DNA of 64,000 nucleotides from Cyanoderma ruficeps (GCA_008694505.1 VZDJ01000034.1:213315-277314), one strand, 5' to 3'. Positions 1 through 12,254 are shown, counted from the first letter of the stretch. Numbers and translations are program-made. Notes: generated by a model not told the origin, from the sequence alone.

Positions 1-104
1 CACCGAACCCCCCTGAATTAATGGCAGAAATTAATTAACCTCGGGTTGGGTGAGGTGGGAATGCCCACCCCGGGAGGGCTCCGCAGCCCCGTGCCAGGCT
101 GGGC

Positions 105-345
105 CATTCCTGCGGGAATTCCTGCGGGAATTCCTGCCGGGAATCGCTGCCATTCCCGCCCAGGAGAGCTCCCGCCGCCTGCCCATCGTGGGTGCAAACG
201 ATGGAGTCCCGATGAGCCCTTTCCTGTCGCGACAGGGAGCAAAAGGGCTGGGAACGGGGCTGATTCTGCCTGCAGGGATGATTGATAATAACGGGGATGA
301 TTGATAATAACGGGGATGATTGATAATAACGGGGATGATTGAATT
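105..345. repeat. two short tandem repeats
   Basis: A CCTGCGGGAATT-type 12-bp unit (three copies near 110-145) and a 19-bp GATGATTGATAATAACGGG unit (three and a half copies, about 276-345). Confidence 0.85.
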
Positions 346-1205
346 TTCTGCCCTGAGTTTTCTGCCTTCTGTCTTCGTGCTGCAGATTCTCACGCAGCTG
401 CATCTAAACAATGTGTATTTTTAAATGTTTGCATATTTCTCCTCTGAGAGAAGAATTGATTGATGGTGATGTCACCATCCAGGTTAGAGAGGTGGCCCCT
501 GTGTAGCTAATCTCTTGACCTTTATACGAATATATTTAAATAGAGTCAGATTTTTGAATTAAAAGGTTTGTTCCCTTGAACTGCTGCTGGTGGCCTCATC
601 TTTCTGTCCCTGAAGTTGGGACACTCCCAGCCTCGACAATCAGCAGATGATAACAATCGCTGGGGATGGGTTTGCTCCCAGCTGCCTCACCCAAACCTGG
701 GCTGGGGCAGGGACTGGGGAATCGGGGCCCTTGGGTTTGATTTTAAACCCATTTTCTTTTCCCTTTGGCAGCATCCTGCACTCCCAAACCTCGGTGACCA
801 TTCTCAGGCCTGCTCCCTACATTGGCTGGGGTCTTTAATGTTAATTTTCCTGGGGTTGGTTGCATCTCTTGAGGCTCTGTTGGTTCGGCACTCACGGAAA
901 GTTCTTTTTTCCTTGGAAAAGGGACCATTTTCCAGACAAACCCACCCAAACCCATCCCCAGGGCTCCCCTTCTGTGCCCCAGGTGCTGCTGCCGGGGCTG
1001 ATGGGGTTGGTTTGGGTATTTGAACAAACCTCCCTCTAAAACAAGCCAAATTCCTCTGCTTTAACACCCACAAAATCCCCCAGGCCCCCCAAATGCCCCT
1101 CAGTGACCTCAGGGGGTTCTGCTGGGCCGGGATTTTCTCACATCCAGGTGAGGCCTCATCCTCTCATCCCTCCCTCAGCCCCTCCCTTGGGCTGCAGCCC
1201 TGCTG
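346..1205. other. intergenic, no gene recognised
   Basis: Mostly unique sequence. Short AT-rich stretch at 500-580. No coding, RNA or repeat signature that I can name. Confidence 0.5.
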
Positions 1206-1635
1206 GACTACCTAAAAACACAGGCCAGACGAAATTAAGGGAATGAAAAGCATTCCTTTTTTTATTATTTATTGACTGAGGGGCCCTCAGGTACATTTCG
1301 AGCAGGTGAAGCCCCCCAGGGGCTACACCCAAAATGGACCACGGGTCACGGGTTTGTAAATTTGGTTCATTTGCATATTGGGGGTTAATCCTCCAATTAC
1401 AGCTCCAGGTCATGAAGTCATTTACCCCAAGTTTGCTCCCCCCAACTCACTTTTGGTTCCAGTTTTGGTTCCAGAAGGGGCCTGAGGCAGTGAGGTGTCC
1501 TCGATCCCCGGGCCCGGAGAGGAATTGCTGTGTCTGCCCAAAACGGGAGAACAGCAGCTGACCCTGTGTGTGGAGTTCAGTCACAACTGCAGGGTCACAA
1601 ATAGGTGAGAAATATCAAAGCTGAAACCCCGAGGC
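1206..1635 (-). mobile_element. LTR-like dispersed repeat, copy A
   Basis: About 430 bp that aligns along its whole length with 38,731-39,180. On the minus strand both copies have a poly(A)-type signal region near the end, and copy B has a TATA box, as expected of a retroviral LTR. Exact termini and target-site duplication were not resolved, and no internal viral genes are present. Confidence 0.6.
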
Positions 1636-1697
1636 ATCAGCTCCATCCCGGGGCTGGGGTGACCCCCCTGGGCTCTCACCTTTCCTGACTGAGGGTG

Positions 1698-1985
1698 TGT
1701 TGCAGGAGGACACGAAAAGAACCACACTCACCTCTCAGGATGTGAGATGAAAAGGAAAAGGGAAGTTTATTTTGGAGATTTCAACTTTTATAGTTTTTGG
1801 GATTCGGTCAAGGATTGGGGGACAAGGGGAGCACCCCTCTGACCCCAGTGGTCAATTCAGAACTCCATCAATTTGTCCTTCTCTGTGGAAAGGAATGCGT
1901 TTACAAAATATCAGTCTTTATTTTATTACAATGCGTAAGAACTCTCCAGCCCAAGAATAAAAACGTCAGAAGGCTGAAAAATCAA
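1698..1985 (-). mobile_element. ERV LTR remnant, copy C
   Basis: In minus orientation it aligns with 42,115-42,390, including TATAAAAG, AATAAA and a shared 3' end (GTGAGTGTGGTTCTTTT, then TGC-ACA). Solo LTR-type fragment with no coding region. Confidence 0.65.
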
Positions 1986-2584
1986 GGTGACAAGGCTTGT
2001 GTGAAACCAGCAGGATCTTTAATAGTGCATCCCCAAAATGTTTGTTTTCCACCACAAACCCCCGTGACGGGGCAGCGTGGTGGCATCAGCTGCGGTTTTT
2101 GGCCGGCAAAGCCTTTCCCGCCCCTTTTTGGGGTGTTTTTTGGGAAACGGGGGCAGGAGCAGGCCGGGCCCTGCCGGGGGAGGACGGGCAGGGCTCGGGG
2201 ACAGCCCGGGGTGACTCACCCGAGTGTCACCCGCCGTGTCACCCGGGGCCGGGGCCGTGCCCGGGGCGGTGTCACCTGCCGGGAAAGGGCCGGGCCGGGC
2301 CCGGGGTGGTTTCCCCGCTCAGGGGAATCCTTGGGATGGTGCCGGGATTGTCACCCGGGCGCACAAAGCGTTGGTGAGGATCTGCCTGGGCGGGGTGAGT
2401 TCCACGGAACAGCAGCTTCCCCTCCCTGCACCTTTCCTGCCCTTAAAAGGAGCTTTCTCCTCCCCAAAAAAGGTGTTTTCTCTCCCCCCGTTTGTCTCCT
2501 CCCTGTCCCGTGGGCTCACGGCAGAGGCGCTGCTGCCCGAACCCAAACCTTCCTGGCCGGTTTTGTACCTGCGGTCACAAAAAC

Positions 2585-2722
2585 CGCGTTTGGGGGTTTG
2601 TGGGCACAAAAATTGTGCCACGTTACTGTCCACGTTGGGGGCACAAAAATTGAGCCACATTAGTGCCCACGTTTGGGGGACACAAAAATTGTGCCACGTT
2701 ACTGCCCACGTTTGGGGGTTTA
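2585..2722. repeat. 45-bp tandem repeat
   Basis: Three copies of a unit containing CACAAAAATTGTGCCACGTT, then GCCCACGTTTGGGG. Confidence 0.85.
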
Positions 2723-2832
2723 TGGGGCGCCAACAGCACAAACCAGCTCCAGCCCAAGGAGAGAGGAGGGTCCTGCACAGACAAAAAGCTGCACGAGCCC
2801 AGGAAAGGAGAATTGGGGGCGCACGGGAGGGT

Positions 2833-3118
2833 GTGGGAATCGGGAATCAGAATTTGGGGTGCAGGAGGGGAACGCAGGAACTGGGAATGCAGGAATTGGG
2901 AATCAGAATTTGGGGTGCACGGGGAGAATGCAGGAATTGGGAATGCAGGAATTGGAAATGCAGAATTTGGGGTGCACGAGGGGATGCAGGAATTGGGAAT
3001 CAGAATTTGGGGTGCACGGGAAGGATGTGGGAATTGGGAATGCAGAATTTGGGGTGCACGGGAGGGATGCAGGAATTGGGAATGCAGGAATTGGGAATCA
3101 GAATTTGGGGCGCACGGG
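2833..3118. repeat. compound minisatellite
   Basis: Repeats of GGGAATGCAGGAATT and CAGAATTTGGGGTGCACG in a higher-order arrangement. Confidence 0.85.
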
Positions 3119-3119
3119 A

Positions 3120-3560
3120 GGGGCGGGGCTCAGCACAGCCGCGCCCCCTCCCAGCCCGGCCGCGCTGCTCTCCTCCGTGGAGAGGAATAAATATTTTGCA
3201 AACAAACGCTGCCGGCGCAGGTGCGGCCCCGAAGGGCGGCTGAGCTCTGAGGAGATAAAAGAATAAAGATGATAAAAGACGAAAGATAAGAGATGCCGAG
3301 CGGCGCGGCCGCGGTCGGGGCACGCCGGAGTTTCCGTGGAGACGGCGGCCGCGCTCGCCGCTTCCTTAGGAACCAAACATTGGCATCCGCCTTGAGCAGA
3401 GCGGCAAAGATGCGGCGGAGATGGGCCCGGACAGGCGGCCCAGGCGTGTCCCGGGGCCGGGAAGGCTCCGGCAGCTCCGCCGGGATAATCCCGGGATGCT
3501 CCGGGACCCAGGTGCGGCTCCATCCCAAAATGGTCAAACCCTCCATTCTGGAGGCAGAGG
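3120..3560. promoter_or_regulatory. CpG-rich unique block with GATA and forkhead-like motifs
   Basis: GC-rich, CpG-rich non-repeat sequence interrupted by an AT core holding AATATTTTGCAAACAAAC (forkhead-like) and three GATA motifs (GAGATAAAAG, TGATAAAAG, AGATAAGAG). No open frame with recognisable protein was found. It may be an enhancer or an unannotated promoter. Motif reading by eye only. Confidence 0.25.
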
Positions 3561-3609
3561 GCGGAGCCTGGCCGGATCAATTTAATGACTTTTAAATTAC
3601 CAGAACCCA

Positions 3610-3802
3610 TGATTTCTTTCTCGTTGTTGCCCCAAGCTTTGGAATAGTCTGCCCGGGGAGGTGGTGGAGTCACCGTCCCTGGATGTGTTTGAAAAGAGGC
3701 TGGATGTGGCACTGGACACCGTGATCTAGTTGAGGTCTCAGGGCTGGGTTGGACTCGATGATCTTGAAGGTCTCTTCCAACCTCCACATTCTGTGATTCT
3801 GG
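3610..3802 (+). mobile_element. CR1 LINE 3' fragment
   Basis: Typical CR1 3' region: CTGCCCGGGGAGGTGGTGGAG, then GTTGGACTCGATGATCTTGA and a closing TTCTGTGATTCTGGGATTC. Confidence 0.85.
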
Positions 3803-4023
3803 GATTCTTTGCTGGGTTGAGCAGCGCCCAAAGCTGCAGCGCTGAGGAGGGTCGGGCTGAATTGGGGTTGATTTTCAGGGCCCTGTCCAGACCTCCCTTC
3901 CAGAAGCCATTTCCTGGTTGTTCTCCTTGCTCACACTGAGGAGTTTTAGCCCTGCAGGTTTTGCAGGACACGGTGAAGGAAATGTCCCTGCTGGGAGCTG
4001 GGATGGAAACTGGATCGGGAATG

Positions 4024-4450
4024 TGGGGCCGGGACTGCCCCGAGCATCCCCCGTGGGGCCGGGACTGCCCCGAGCATCCCCCATAGGGCCGGGATTGCCC
4101 CGAGCATCCCCCATAGGGCCGGGATTGCCCCGAGCATCCCCCATAGGGCCGGGATTGCCCCGAGCACCCCCCATGGAGCTGGGATTGCCCTGAGCATCCC
4201 CCATAGGGCTGGGACTGCCCCGAGCATCCCCCATGGGGCTGGGATTGCCCCGAGCATCCCCCGTGGGGCCGGGACTGCCCCGAGCATCCCCCATAGGGCT
4301 GGGATTGCCCCGAGCATCCCCTGTGGGGCTGGGATTGCCCCGAGCATCCCCCGTGGGGCTGGGAGTGCCCCGAGCATCCCCTGTGGGGCTGGGATTGCCC
4401 CGACCATCCCCGTGGGGCCGGGACTGCCCCGAGCATCCCCCGGCATCTCC
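4024..4450. repeat. 30-bp minisatellite, about 14 copies
   Basis: Unit GGGCCGGGATTGCCCCGAGC followed by ATCCCCCATA; two units per 60 bases, so the period is exact. Confidence 0.95.
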
Positions 4451-4496
4451 CTCCTGCCTCTCCTTCTGTCCCCCCGCAGGAAACGCGGGACAACAC

Positions 4497-4825
4497 AGCT
4501 GGACACGCCCAGGGACAGCGGGACATCACCCCTGGGGCACCACAGGGACACCGGGACCTGTCCTGAGGGGAGACATCACCCCTGGAACACCCACAGAGAC
4601 ACGGGGACATCACACCTGGAGCATTCGGGGACACGGGGACATCACACCTGGGGCACTGACACGGACACGGGGACATCACACCTGGAGCATTCAGGGACAC
4701 GGGGACATCACACCTGGAGCTCTCAGGGACACGGGGACATCACACCTGGAGCATTTGGGGACACTGGGACATCACACCTGGGGCTCCCAGGGACACGGGG
4801 ACATCACACCTGGGACTCCCGGGTT
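4497..4825. repeat. 32-36-bp minisatellite
   Basis: About ten copies of GGACACGGGGACATCACACC followed by TGGAGC and a variable end. Confidence 0.9.
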
Positions 4826-4942
4826 TCCCCCCGGCCCCGGGGACGCCCCGCAGGAACCCGCCGTGTCCGCGCCGGTGTCACCCCGTGAGTCACCGCGGGG
4901 CTCCGGAGCCGTTCCCCCGCCGCTTCCCGACCTCCTGCCCTG

Positions 4943-5022
4943 CTGGGGAGGGACAGGAGGGACAGGAGGGAGAGGAGAGAGAGGAGGGACAGGAGGGACA
5001 GGAGGGACAGGAGGGAGAGGAG
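4943..5022. repeat. 10-bp GGGACAGGAG repeat
   Basis: Purine-rich short tandem repeat inside a CpG-rich stretch (4.84-5.17 kb). Confidence 0.85.
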
Positions 5023-5479
5023 CTCGTGTGGAGCCCCGCGGGTGGAGCCCCGGGCCGGGGAGCGCTGCTGCAGCCGCCGAGCTGCGGAAAAGTGCCGAGA
5101 GCGGCCAAGCCGGGCTGCGGGGAGGGAAAGGGAACGAGCCGAGCTCCGGAGATGCCGCTGGTGTCTGATGTCACCCGCCCGGAATCAGCTCGTTGCATCA
5201 AACCTTAGGAATAATTAAAGGATGCTGCCGGGTTTGCTCTTTGCTCGTTAAATGGGATTAAAAGCAGCGGCCGGGGAGAAGCTGCAGGGATTAAACCCCC
5301 GAGGGGGCCGGGGGGTCCCAAACACAGACACGGGGGTGGGGCGGCCACCTCCACCCTGAGATTCCCCGGGACAAGCCCCGGGACAAGCCCCGGAGCCCAG
5401 CGGGGCTGAGCACGGGATTCACTCGGGGCTGTCATGCGTGCCCGTCCCAGAGGGGTCCAGGCTCCGCAGGAGCTCCCGG

Positions 5480-5756
5480 AGCCCTCTGCCATCCCACCCT
5501 GGCCCTTTTCCCACCCTGAGCCCTCTCCCATCCCATCCTGACCCTTTTCCCACCCTGAGCCCTCTCCCATCCCACCCTGACCCTTTTCCCATCTCACTCT
5601 GACCCTTTTCCCATCCCACCCTGAGCCCTCTCCCATCCCATCCTGACCCTTTTCCCATCCCATCCTGGGTCCTCTCCCACCCTGAGCCCTCTCCCATCCT
5701 ACCCTGACCCTTTTCCCATCCCACCCTGACCCTTTTCCCATCCCACTGTCCCCTCT
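5480..5756. repeat. pyrimidine-rich minisatellite
   Basis: Alternating CCCATCCCACCCTGACCCTT and CCCACCCTGAGCCCTCT units. Confidence 0.9.
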
Positions 5757-7586
5757 CTGGCTGTGGACAGCCCTGGGACAGCCCAGGGCACTGCTCAGGG
5801 TGACCGAGGTGCTGCTGGCACAACACCTGGGCAAGGAGCAGCGGGATGGTGATTAATGGCAGTAATTATTGGGTTCTCACCGTTAGGGCAGAGGTCTCTC
5901 CCTCTGAGGCAGCCCTTTAATGAGAGGGTGTCCCTGGCTGCCCTGCCCTGCCCTCCTCCCCCAAATTACAACATCTCCTTTCTCCCTCCTGCAGCCCCTG
6001 CCCCGACCCCATGGCAGGGAAAGATGGGAGAGATGGGGAAGGTGTCAGAGCCACCATCCCTGGCAAGGGCAGCCAAGACTAAACAAGGAGTTCTTGATAT
6101 TATTATTATTATTTTTAAACTCAGCCTCTCTCCATATGTCAAAGCTGAACTTAAACCACAGAGACCTGATTTTTTTTTCCAATTTCTGCTTAATATTTGC
6201 CCTTTTTTAATACCACACCCCTTCCCCACGGGAGAAGGGCTGTGGGCCAAGTGCCATCCTGCTTCTCCAGTGGCAAAAACTCCCGACAGGTTCCCCCTGC
6301 GGGGCAGGCTGGGGTTGAGGGCAGCAGCTCCAGAAGAAGCCGAGCTGGGCTCTCTGAGCATCCCCACTCCTCCTGCAGCTCCAGAGGCGTCTGTGGATCC
6401 CCAAGGAGCTGGAGGTTGCCCGGGTTTGGTTGGGCTCTCCCACAGCCGTGATTCAGCCCCAGAGGGTTCGTGTCTCCCAAGGGAAGGGGCCAGGCTGAGT
6501 CAGGCTGAGGAGTGCCAGGGTGGGGACTCCTTTCCAGAAGAAAAACCCTGAGTTTTGGAGCAGGAAATCCGCTGTGGGGTGCCTGATGCTCCCAGGGGGA
6601 AGGGAAGGGGCAGGAGAGCTCTGCAGCATCCAGGGGTGCGGATCAGGGAGCAGGAACGTGTCTGATCCCTCCCGGGTTCTGTGGCAACCGTGGGATGAGG
6701 GAGAAAATCCCTGTGGGACAGGAGGGAGGTTGTAATTCCCACTCCAAACCTGCGGGAACAGGGCCGGGCTGCAGGAGCAGCACCGAGCACGGGAGGATCC
6801 TGCTCCACAAAGGCTTAATAAGCACCAGGAGAAGAAAATCTTTCCAGAGGCACATCCAGACCTCCTTACACACCCCAAAATCTTCCCCTGCTGGGATGGG
6901 GCTTTGCCTCGAGGCCTCCAGCCTGCCTGGGGTTAAAACACAGCACCTTCCCCTCCACACAACGGTCCTTTGCACCATTTTAGTGATCATTTTACCCCAA
7001 AGCATCTTTCTTCTCCTCCATTCCCCTTCGGGAGAGGAGTGGGATCGCTGCTGATCCCCAGGGTTTGGATAGAAGGGCTGGAGCTGGTTCCTCCCCAGCT
7101 GGCAGTGGGAAGGGGTGGGATTAATCCTAAAGAAAGTCCCAAATAGGGATTTAATCATTATTCTTTTCCCTCCTGGAAACAAGGGAGTGGCTGTTCCTGG
7201 GGGCTCAGGTGGCTGCCCCCGGCTGTCCCCATCAGCTTGGTGTGCCAGGGGGGACATCCCTGAAGTCATTTGGTCCTTAATCCACCCAACACCCTTTTCC
7301 AGCCCTCCTGGTGAGCTCAGAGCTTGTTTTTCCCTGGATTCTCAATTCCAACACGTGAGTTGTGACTCATCCCCACCTGGAACGGGAGCGTGGCCGTGCA
7401 GCAAACGAGTCAAGGCCAATCCTGATTTTCCAACCAGGGAACAGAAACGTGACCCAAGGGTGGCTCCTGAAAAAGCCACTTTGGGAGGTCTCTAGGATGT
7501 TTTGGGACCTCCTTGGGCTGCAGGGTGGCCCAGGGCAGCTCCAAACCCTCCTGGTCACACTTGGGAGTTGATTTGGGAGCCTGGAC
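5757..7586. other. intergenic, no gene recognised
   Basis: Unique GC-moderate DNA. ORFs up to about 230 codons exist on both strands but lack homology I recognise and have no splice-linked partners. Confidence 0.5.
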
Positions 7587-7806
7587 CTGGTGGGTTTGTG
7601 CTCATTTTGGTGGCTTTGTGCTCATTTTGGTGGTTTTGTGCTCATTTTGGTGGTTTTGTGCTCGTTTTGGTGGGTTTGTGCTCATTTTGGTGGTTTTGTG
7701 CTCATTTTGGTGGCTTTGTGCTCATTTTGGTGGTTTCGTGCCCGTTTTGGTGGGTTTGTGCCCATTTTGCTGGTTTTGTGCTCATTTTGGTGGTTTTGTG
7801 CTGGTT
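7587..7806. repeat. 20-bp minisatellite, about 11 copies
   Basis: Unit TTTTGTGCTCATTTTGGTGG. T/G-rich on the plus strand. Confidence 0.95.
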
Positions 7807-8257
7807 TCTGTCACTCACCTGCCTGGAGGCCGTTTGATCCCTGAGCTCCCTGGGGATGAAGGAAGGAGCCCTGGGCTGTCCCAAAGGCCGGGAGGGAATC
7901 CTGCAGAGGATTTGCACCCAGGGCCAGATGGTCATTCCTGCAGAGCCTGGTGTGACATTCCTGGAGGGAAAGGTGGGATTCCATCCAGCTCTGGGGCACT
8001 GCAGCCCAAAGATGTCCCCACCACGTCCCTCGAGGCTCCCCCACAGCCCTGCCCTGTCCTGAAAGGTGCCACAGACCCACATCCAGGGAGGAAAATCACT
8101 TTTCCTCCATTGGAAAAAGCCCAGGGAATCTTTTTGTGGCCCTGGAACCTCCCTGCAGCTCTCTGGGTTTGTGTCAGCAGCTCCAGCCCGGGGCTGGTTT
8201 GAGAACAATTCTGAGCAATTGCAGAGAGAGAACAGGAGAGTTCGGCTGGGAGCTGCT

Positions 8258-8697
8258 GGGAACGGGCACAGGGGGGCACAGAGGGGCAGGGATTAGGGGC
8301 AGAGAGGGGCAGGAAGGGGCAGGAAGGGGCAGAGAGGGGCAGGGAGGGGCAGGGAGGGACACAGAGGGGCAGAGAGGGGCAGGAAGGGGCAGAGAGAGGC
8401 AGAGAGGAGCAGAGAGGGGCAGAGAGGGGCAGAGAGGGACACAGAGGGGCACTGAGGGGCACAGAGGGGCACAGAGGGGTAGGAAGGAGCAGAGAGGGGC
8501 AGAGAGGGGCAGAGAGGGGCAGGGAAGGGCACAGAGGGGCACAGGGGGGCAGAGAGGGGCACTGAGGGGCAGAGAGGGACAGAGAGGAGCAGGAAGGGGC
8601 AGGAAGGGGCAGAGAGGGGCAGAGAGGAGCAGGAAGGGGCAGAGAGGGGCAGGGAGGGGCACAGAGGGGTACAGAGGGGCACAGAGGGGCAGGGAAG
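8258..8697. repeat. 10-bp GGGGCAGAGA minisatellite
   Basis: About 44 purine-rich units of AGAGGGGCAG type over 440 bp. The strand asymmetry makes unusual DNA structures (triplex, G-quadruplex) plausible. Confidence 0.93.
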
Positions 8698-10300
8698 GTT
8701 CATTCCCATCCCAGCAGGAAGGGCACTCAGCTGTGCTGCCCTTCCAGAAAACCTGGCAAAGGGAATGACAGAGGGAGGAGGCAGCGGGACAAGGAAACCA
8801 TCAGAGAGTTCCCGGGGAAGGTCTCAGGTTTCCGTGTCACCTGCAGCAGGTGGAGGGGTCAGCAGGTCCCTGCTCTCCCCAGTTTAATTAATCCCCACTT
8901 TAATTAAATTCTGGAGCCCAACCCAGCACAGGGATGTCAGAAACTCCAGGAGCTCCTGCTCAGAGTCAGGTTCAAAGCAACCCCACAGCTCATCCGGGCT
9001 CTTCAGCATCACAAAGGGCTTTTTCCCCCCAAATAATGTCTTTAGTAAATAAACTGATTTTTTTTTTGAGAGGGGGTTGACTCTCTCATGGTTCAGTTCG
9101 TTAATTTTCAGTAATTTCATCTGTTTTGAGGCATTTTCCCTCAGTCTTCTCATTCCTAATTTAAGTAATAAACTCCCCAAAGTCTTTCCTGCCTTTCCAG
9201 CCCCATTCCAGGGGATTTTGGAGCCTGGAGCTCTTTCCCTTTGTGCAGCACTGAGAACGTTGGAGCCTCTCTGGGTGGCCTGAAAATTTCCAAACCACTT
9301 TCCTTTTGTTCTTGTCCCTCTCCACATCTTCAGGGGTTGTTATTGTCACCTTCAGTCCCTCCCAGGCCCATCTGCTCCCCAAAGCACCCCCAGGGTGTTC
9401 CCACCTTTTCAGCTCTGGCTTGTCCATCAATCACGGCCCCCTGTGCCCTGGGCAGGGAGGCTCTGCTTGCACCACCTTCATTTTCCAAAACACATCTCTG
9501 GGCCTCTCTGAGCCACCCAGGACAGCTCTGGGGAGCTTCTGGCAGGGCTGTTGGCAAGAACAGAGTTTCACTCCTCCCTCTACGGTGCCACCTCCTCATT
9601 GTCATTAGTGTTGAACAGTGACCACGTTCTGCTCCTGGGAGCTCTGAGGATCTGGTGATCCCACTGAGGGGGTAGAAACACAGGGATTTCCCTGCTGGAA
9701 ACTTCACTGGCTCCTGCAGCAGCTGAATCCGTTTTTCCAGAAGATCTGTGCCAGCACCAGTGGAGCAAAGCAGGATTTCCACCCTGAGCTGTGGAAAGCT
9801 GCAGATCCTTCCTTGGCCAGGCAGGCAGAGCTGGGCAGCAGGAGCTGAGGGCAGCCCAAGGCTGTGGCTGCAGCAGAACACTTTGGTTTTGTCAGGAAAG
9901 ACCCCGAGCAGGGCAGGAAGGCAGCCTGGTGATCCTGCCAGCTCCCAAACCTTCACCAGCCCCCGCTGCACAAACGGCAAAGCCAAAACACGCTGGGGTC
10001 ACTGTTCTGCACCGTGCTGAGAGCCCTGAGGGGCTCAGCCACAAAGGCTCCTGCTGCTCCTGCTGCTCCTGCTGAGCTGCTCCTGCTGCTCCCAGCTCTG
10101 GGAGCTCTGGTGTTGGAGTCCAGGGCATCCCTTTGGATGACCTGGGACCTGAGAGAGGGAGTTGGGACCCTGCACAGGGGGTGTGGAGCCGGTCCAGGGG
10201 GGTTGGAGACCTTGGCACAGAGCCCAGGGAGACACCGAGTTTGATTTTAGTCCATGGGAGAAGCTTCCAACACCGAGAGAGGAATTACAAACCTCAAAGG
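8698..10300. other. intergenic, no gene recognised
   Basis: Unique DNA with a small CTGCTCCTG repeat at 10,045-10,095. No gene seen. Confidence 0.5.
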
Positions 10301-10713
10301 TGTGAAAGTCGTAGTTTAGCACAGCACGGGGTGAGAAATTCTGTAGTTTAGGAATTCTTAGAATAGAGATGAATGGGGGACAAGATGGAGGATTTGGGGT
10401 GTTGCCCGAGATCCTTCTTCCTTGTCCTCCATCCTCTGGGGTGGTGATGACACAAAGCAGTTCCAGGCTGTTGGATCAGGGTAGAAATGACTGTTTTAGT
10501 GTAGACATCACACATTGGTACAAAACAGTAAATAGTGGGCACAGAATTATCTGTGTAAGAACCAAGCAAGGCCCCGTCAGTCGCAGTCCTGTCATGTCCC
10601 AGTCGCTGTCCAGACCTCGGCCGGGCGCGGAGAAAACTCTGAGATCCCAAATAATAAACAACACACGAGAGCTGAGAACGAGGCCTTGAAGGACTCTGCT
10701 CCTTTCTGCGACA
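10301..10713 (+). mobile_element. ERV solo LTR candidate
   Basis: About 410 bp starting TGTGAAAGTC and ending CTGCGACA, with AATAATAAACAAC roughly 60 bp before the end, as in the R/U5 part of an avian LTR. Not homologous to copies C and D. No clear target-site duplication and no internal region. Confidence 0.55.
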
Positions 10714-11874
10714 CGGCTCGGGGCTTTTAGAGGGCTGGGGACTTTTAACAACCTGGAATCTCGGACAGGAACCAAAAACCCGAGACTCTGGGAGCCCTGG
10801 GAGGGGCTGGCAGTGCCCAGGCTGCTGCCCAGCAGTGCCCTGAGTAACTCCTGCTCCCTCCCTGGAGCTGCCGTTGGCAGAGAGGGCTGTGCCCCGGACT
10901 CTGCAGGGCTCTCAGAGGTCTCTCTGCTCTCTGATGTGGTTGCAGGGCAGCAGAGGAGCAGGACGGCTGCTCCAAAGAGCCAACTCCACCCCTCCTGCAC
11001 TTCACAGGGCCCGGCAGAGCCACCAACACACCCCGAGGCCCTCGTGGGGCACCGGCCCAAACCTCCCGGGGCATTTCCTGCCCAGTTCCCCCCTCAGCAG
11101 CCGCCAGGAGTGACATCAGCCCCCAGCCATGGAGGTGAGAACACAAACACGGCACCTTCACCCCTCGGCTAATTGCCAGCCCCAGCGCGTGGCCAACACT
11201 CACAGCAGGCACCAAAGGGGCTGGGACGTTACTCAGACTCTCAAATTATTATGATGATGATGATCATTATTATTTCTGGGATGGGACCGTGCTAGGAAAT
11301 TCAAGTTCAAACAGAGACGAGGCAGCCAGGGAAAGCTTTATTAGATTCCAGCCTCACCTGGTGTCAGCAGAACTGTGCCAGGAGAGGTACCAGCATGCAC
11401 AGGTGGGGAGCAGTGCTGGGCTCCGGGCAGGGCATGCAGGGCATGCAGGGCTGCAGGGGGGCTGTGCAGGGCTCTGGGGCTGCCCTGGCTGGAGCTGAAG
11501 GGTTCCCAGAGAGGGGACAGGGAGGGGACAGGAGCAGCCCCCCAGAGAGAGGCCATCCATCAGGGGCACAGCAAGCTTTGGATCCAGCCTGGGAAGGAGC
11601 CAGGCCAGGCCCTGCACACTCCATGGAGCTGCTGCCTGCACCCAGGGAAGGGAAGGGAAGGGAAGGGGGGAAAGGCTGTCCTTGCAGAGCCCCTGAGGCT
11701 CCAGCCCCACACAGACTCCCAGGGCAGGCAGGGAGTGCCTGGCTGCTCCCTCTGGGACCTTCCTGGGGCTCCTTGTGCAGGCCAGGGCTGGGCAGAGCAG
11801 CAGCTCTGGAGGAGAATTCTGTGAGGAACACCTGGGGCGTGGAGGCTCCTGCCTGGTTCAAGCACTAGTCGAGC
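10714..11874. other. UBR4 downstream flank
   Basis: GC-rich; includes an ATGATGATG/ATTATT microsatellite at 11,243-11,275 and GCATGCAGG repeats near 11,430. It could be the extended 3' UTR if the distal poly(A) signal is used. Confidence 0.45.
11337..11342 (-). terminator. UBR4: distal poly(A) signal AATAAA
   Basis: Second minus-strand AATAAA about 0.9 kb after the stop. It could end a longer UBR4 transcript or be chance. Confidence 0.35.
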
Positions 11875-12254
11875 CCAGCTTACCCATTTGTTCGGTTTAT
11901 TTAACTTCAAAGAGGTGCACACTAAAGCATTAAGATTTACTGGTTTGGATTCCTCTCTGTACAAGTTCTTTCAAACAGCTTGAATGCACGAGGCTTTACA
12001 GATAGAAGCGCTGAAACACAAGATAAAATCTAAATTCCAAATCACTCCATGAAGAAAAATTGTAGAAAATTAAAAATTAAAAAAAAAAAAAGAAAAGAAA
12101 AGGAAGGAAACAAAACAAAACAAAACAAAACAAAAAAATTCCAACAAAAAACTGCAGCACTCCTCGGGGAAGGGACAGACTGCACGAGGAGGGACACAGA
12201 GGGGTGGAAGGCAAGCGATGGAGGCTCTGCCCAAAGCTGCTCCGTGCTGGCTGC
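11875..12254 (-). other. UBR4: UBR4 3' UTR (proximal form)
   Basis: AT-rich sequence following the stop codon, about 380 nt to the proximal poly(A) signal. It contains a U-rich tract in mRNA sense at 12,070-12,140, including repeated T4G units. The length is inferred from the signal; no transcript evidence is available. Confidence 0.65.
11896..11901 (-). terminator. UBR4: proximal poly(A) signal AATAAA
   Basis: Minus-strand AATAAA about 355 nt after the stop codon, followed by a G/T-containing stretch. Base composition switches from AT-rich to GC-rich just beyond it, which favours it as the main transcript end. Confidence 0.65.

Noticed and set aside
616..1073. Overlapping ORFs of 60-135 codons
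   Set aside because: Short, on both strands, and without homology or gene structure.
3098..3787. Possible first exon of the next gene (IFFO2 expected by mammalian order)
   Set aside because: None of the translations resembles the IFFO2 N-terminus, and no intermediate-filament-like helix is present.
2224..4700. Long open frames (up to 339 codons) on both strands in the intergenic part
   Set aside because: They coincide with the 45-bp, 30-bp and compound minisatellites and a CR1 fragment; no splice-linked partner or recognisable domain.
8136..8768. Open frames of about 140-210 codons on both strands, Gly/Arg/Gln- or Pro/Leu/Ser-rich
   Set aside because: Translation of the 10-bp GGGGCAGAGA repeat.
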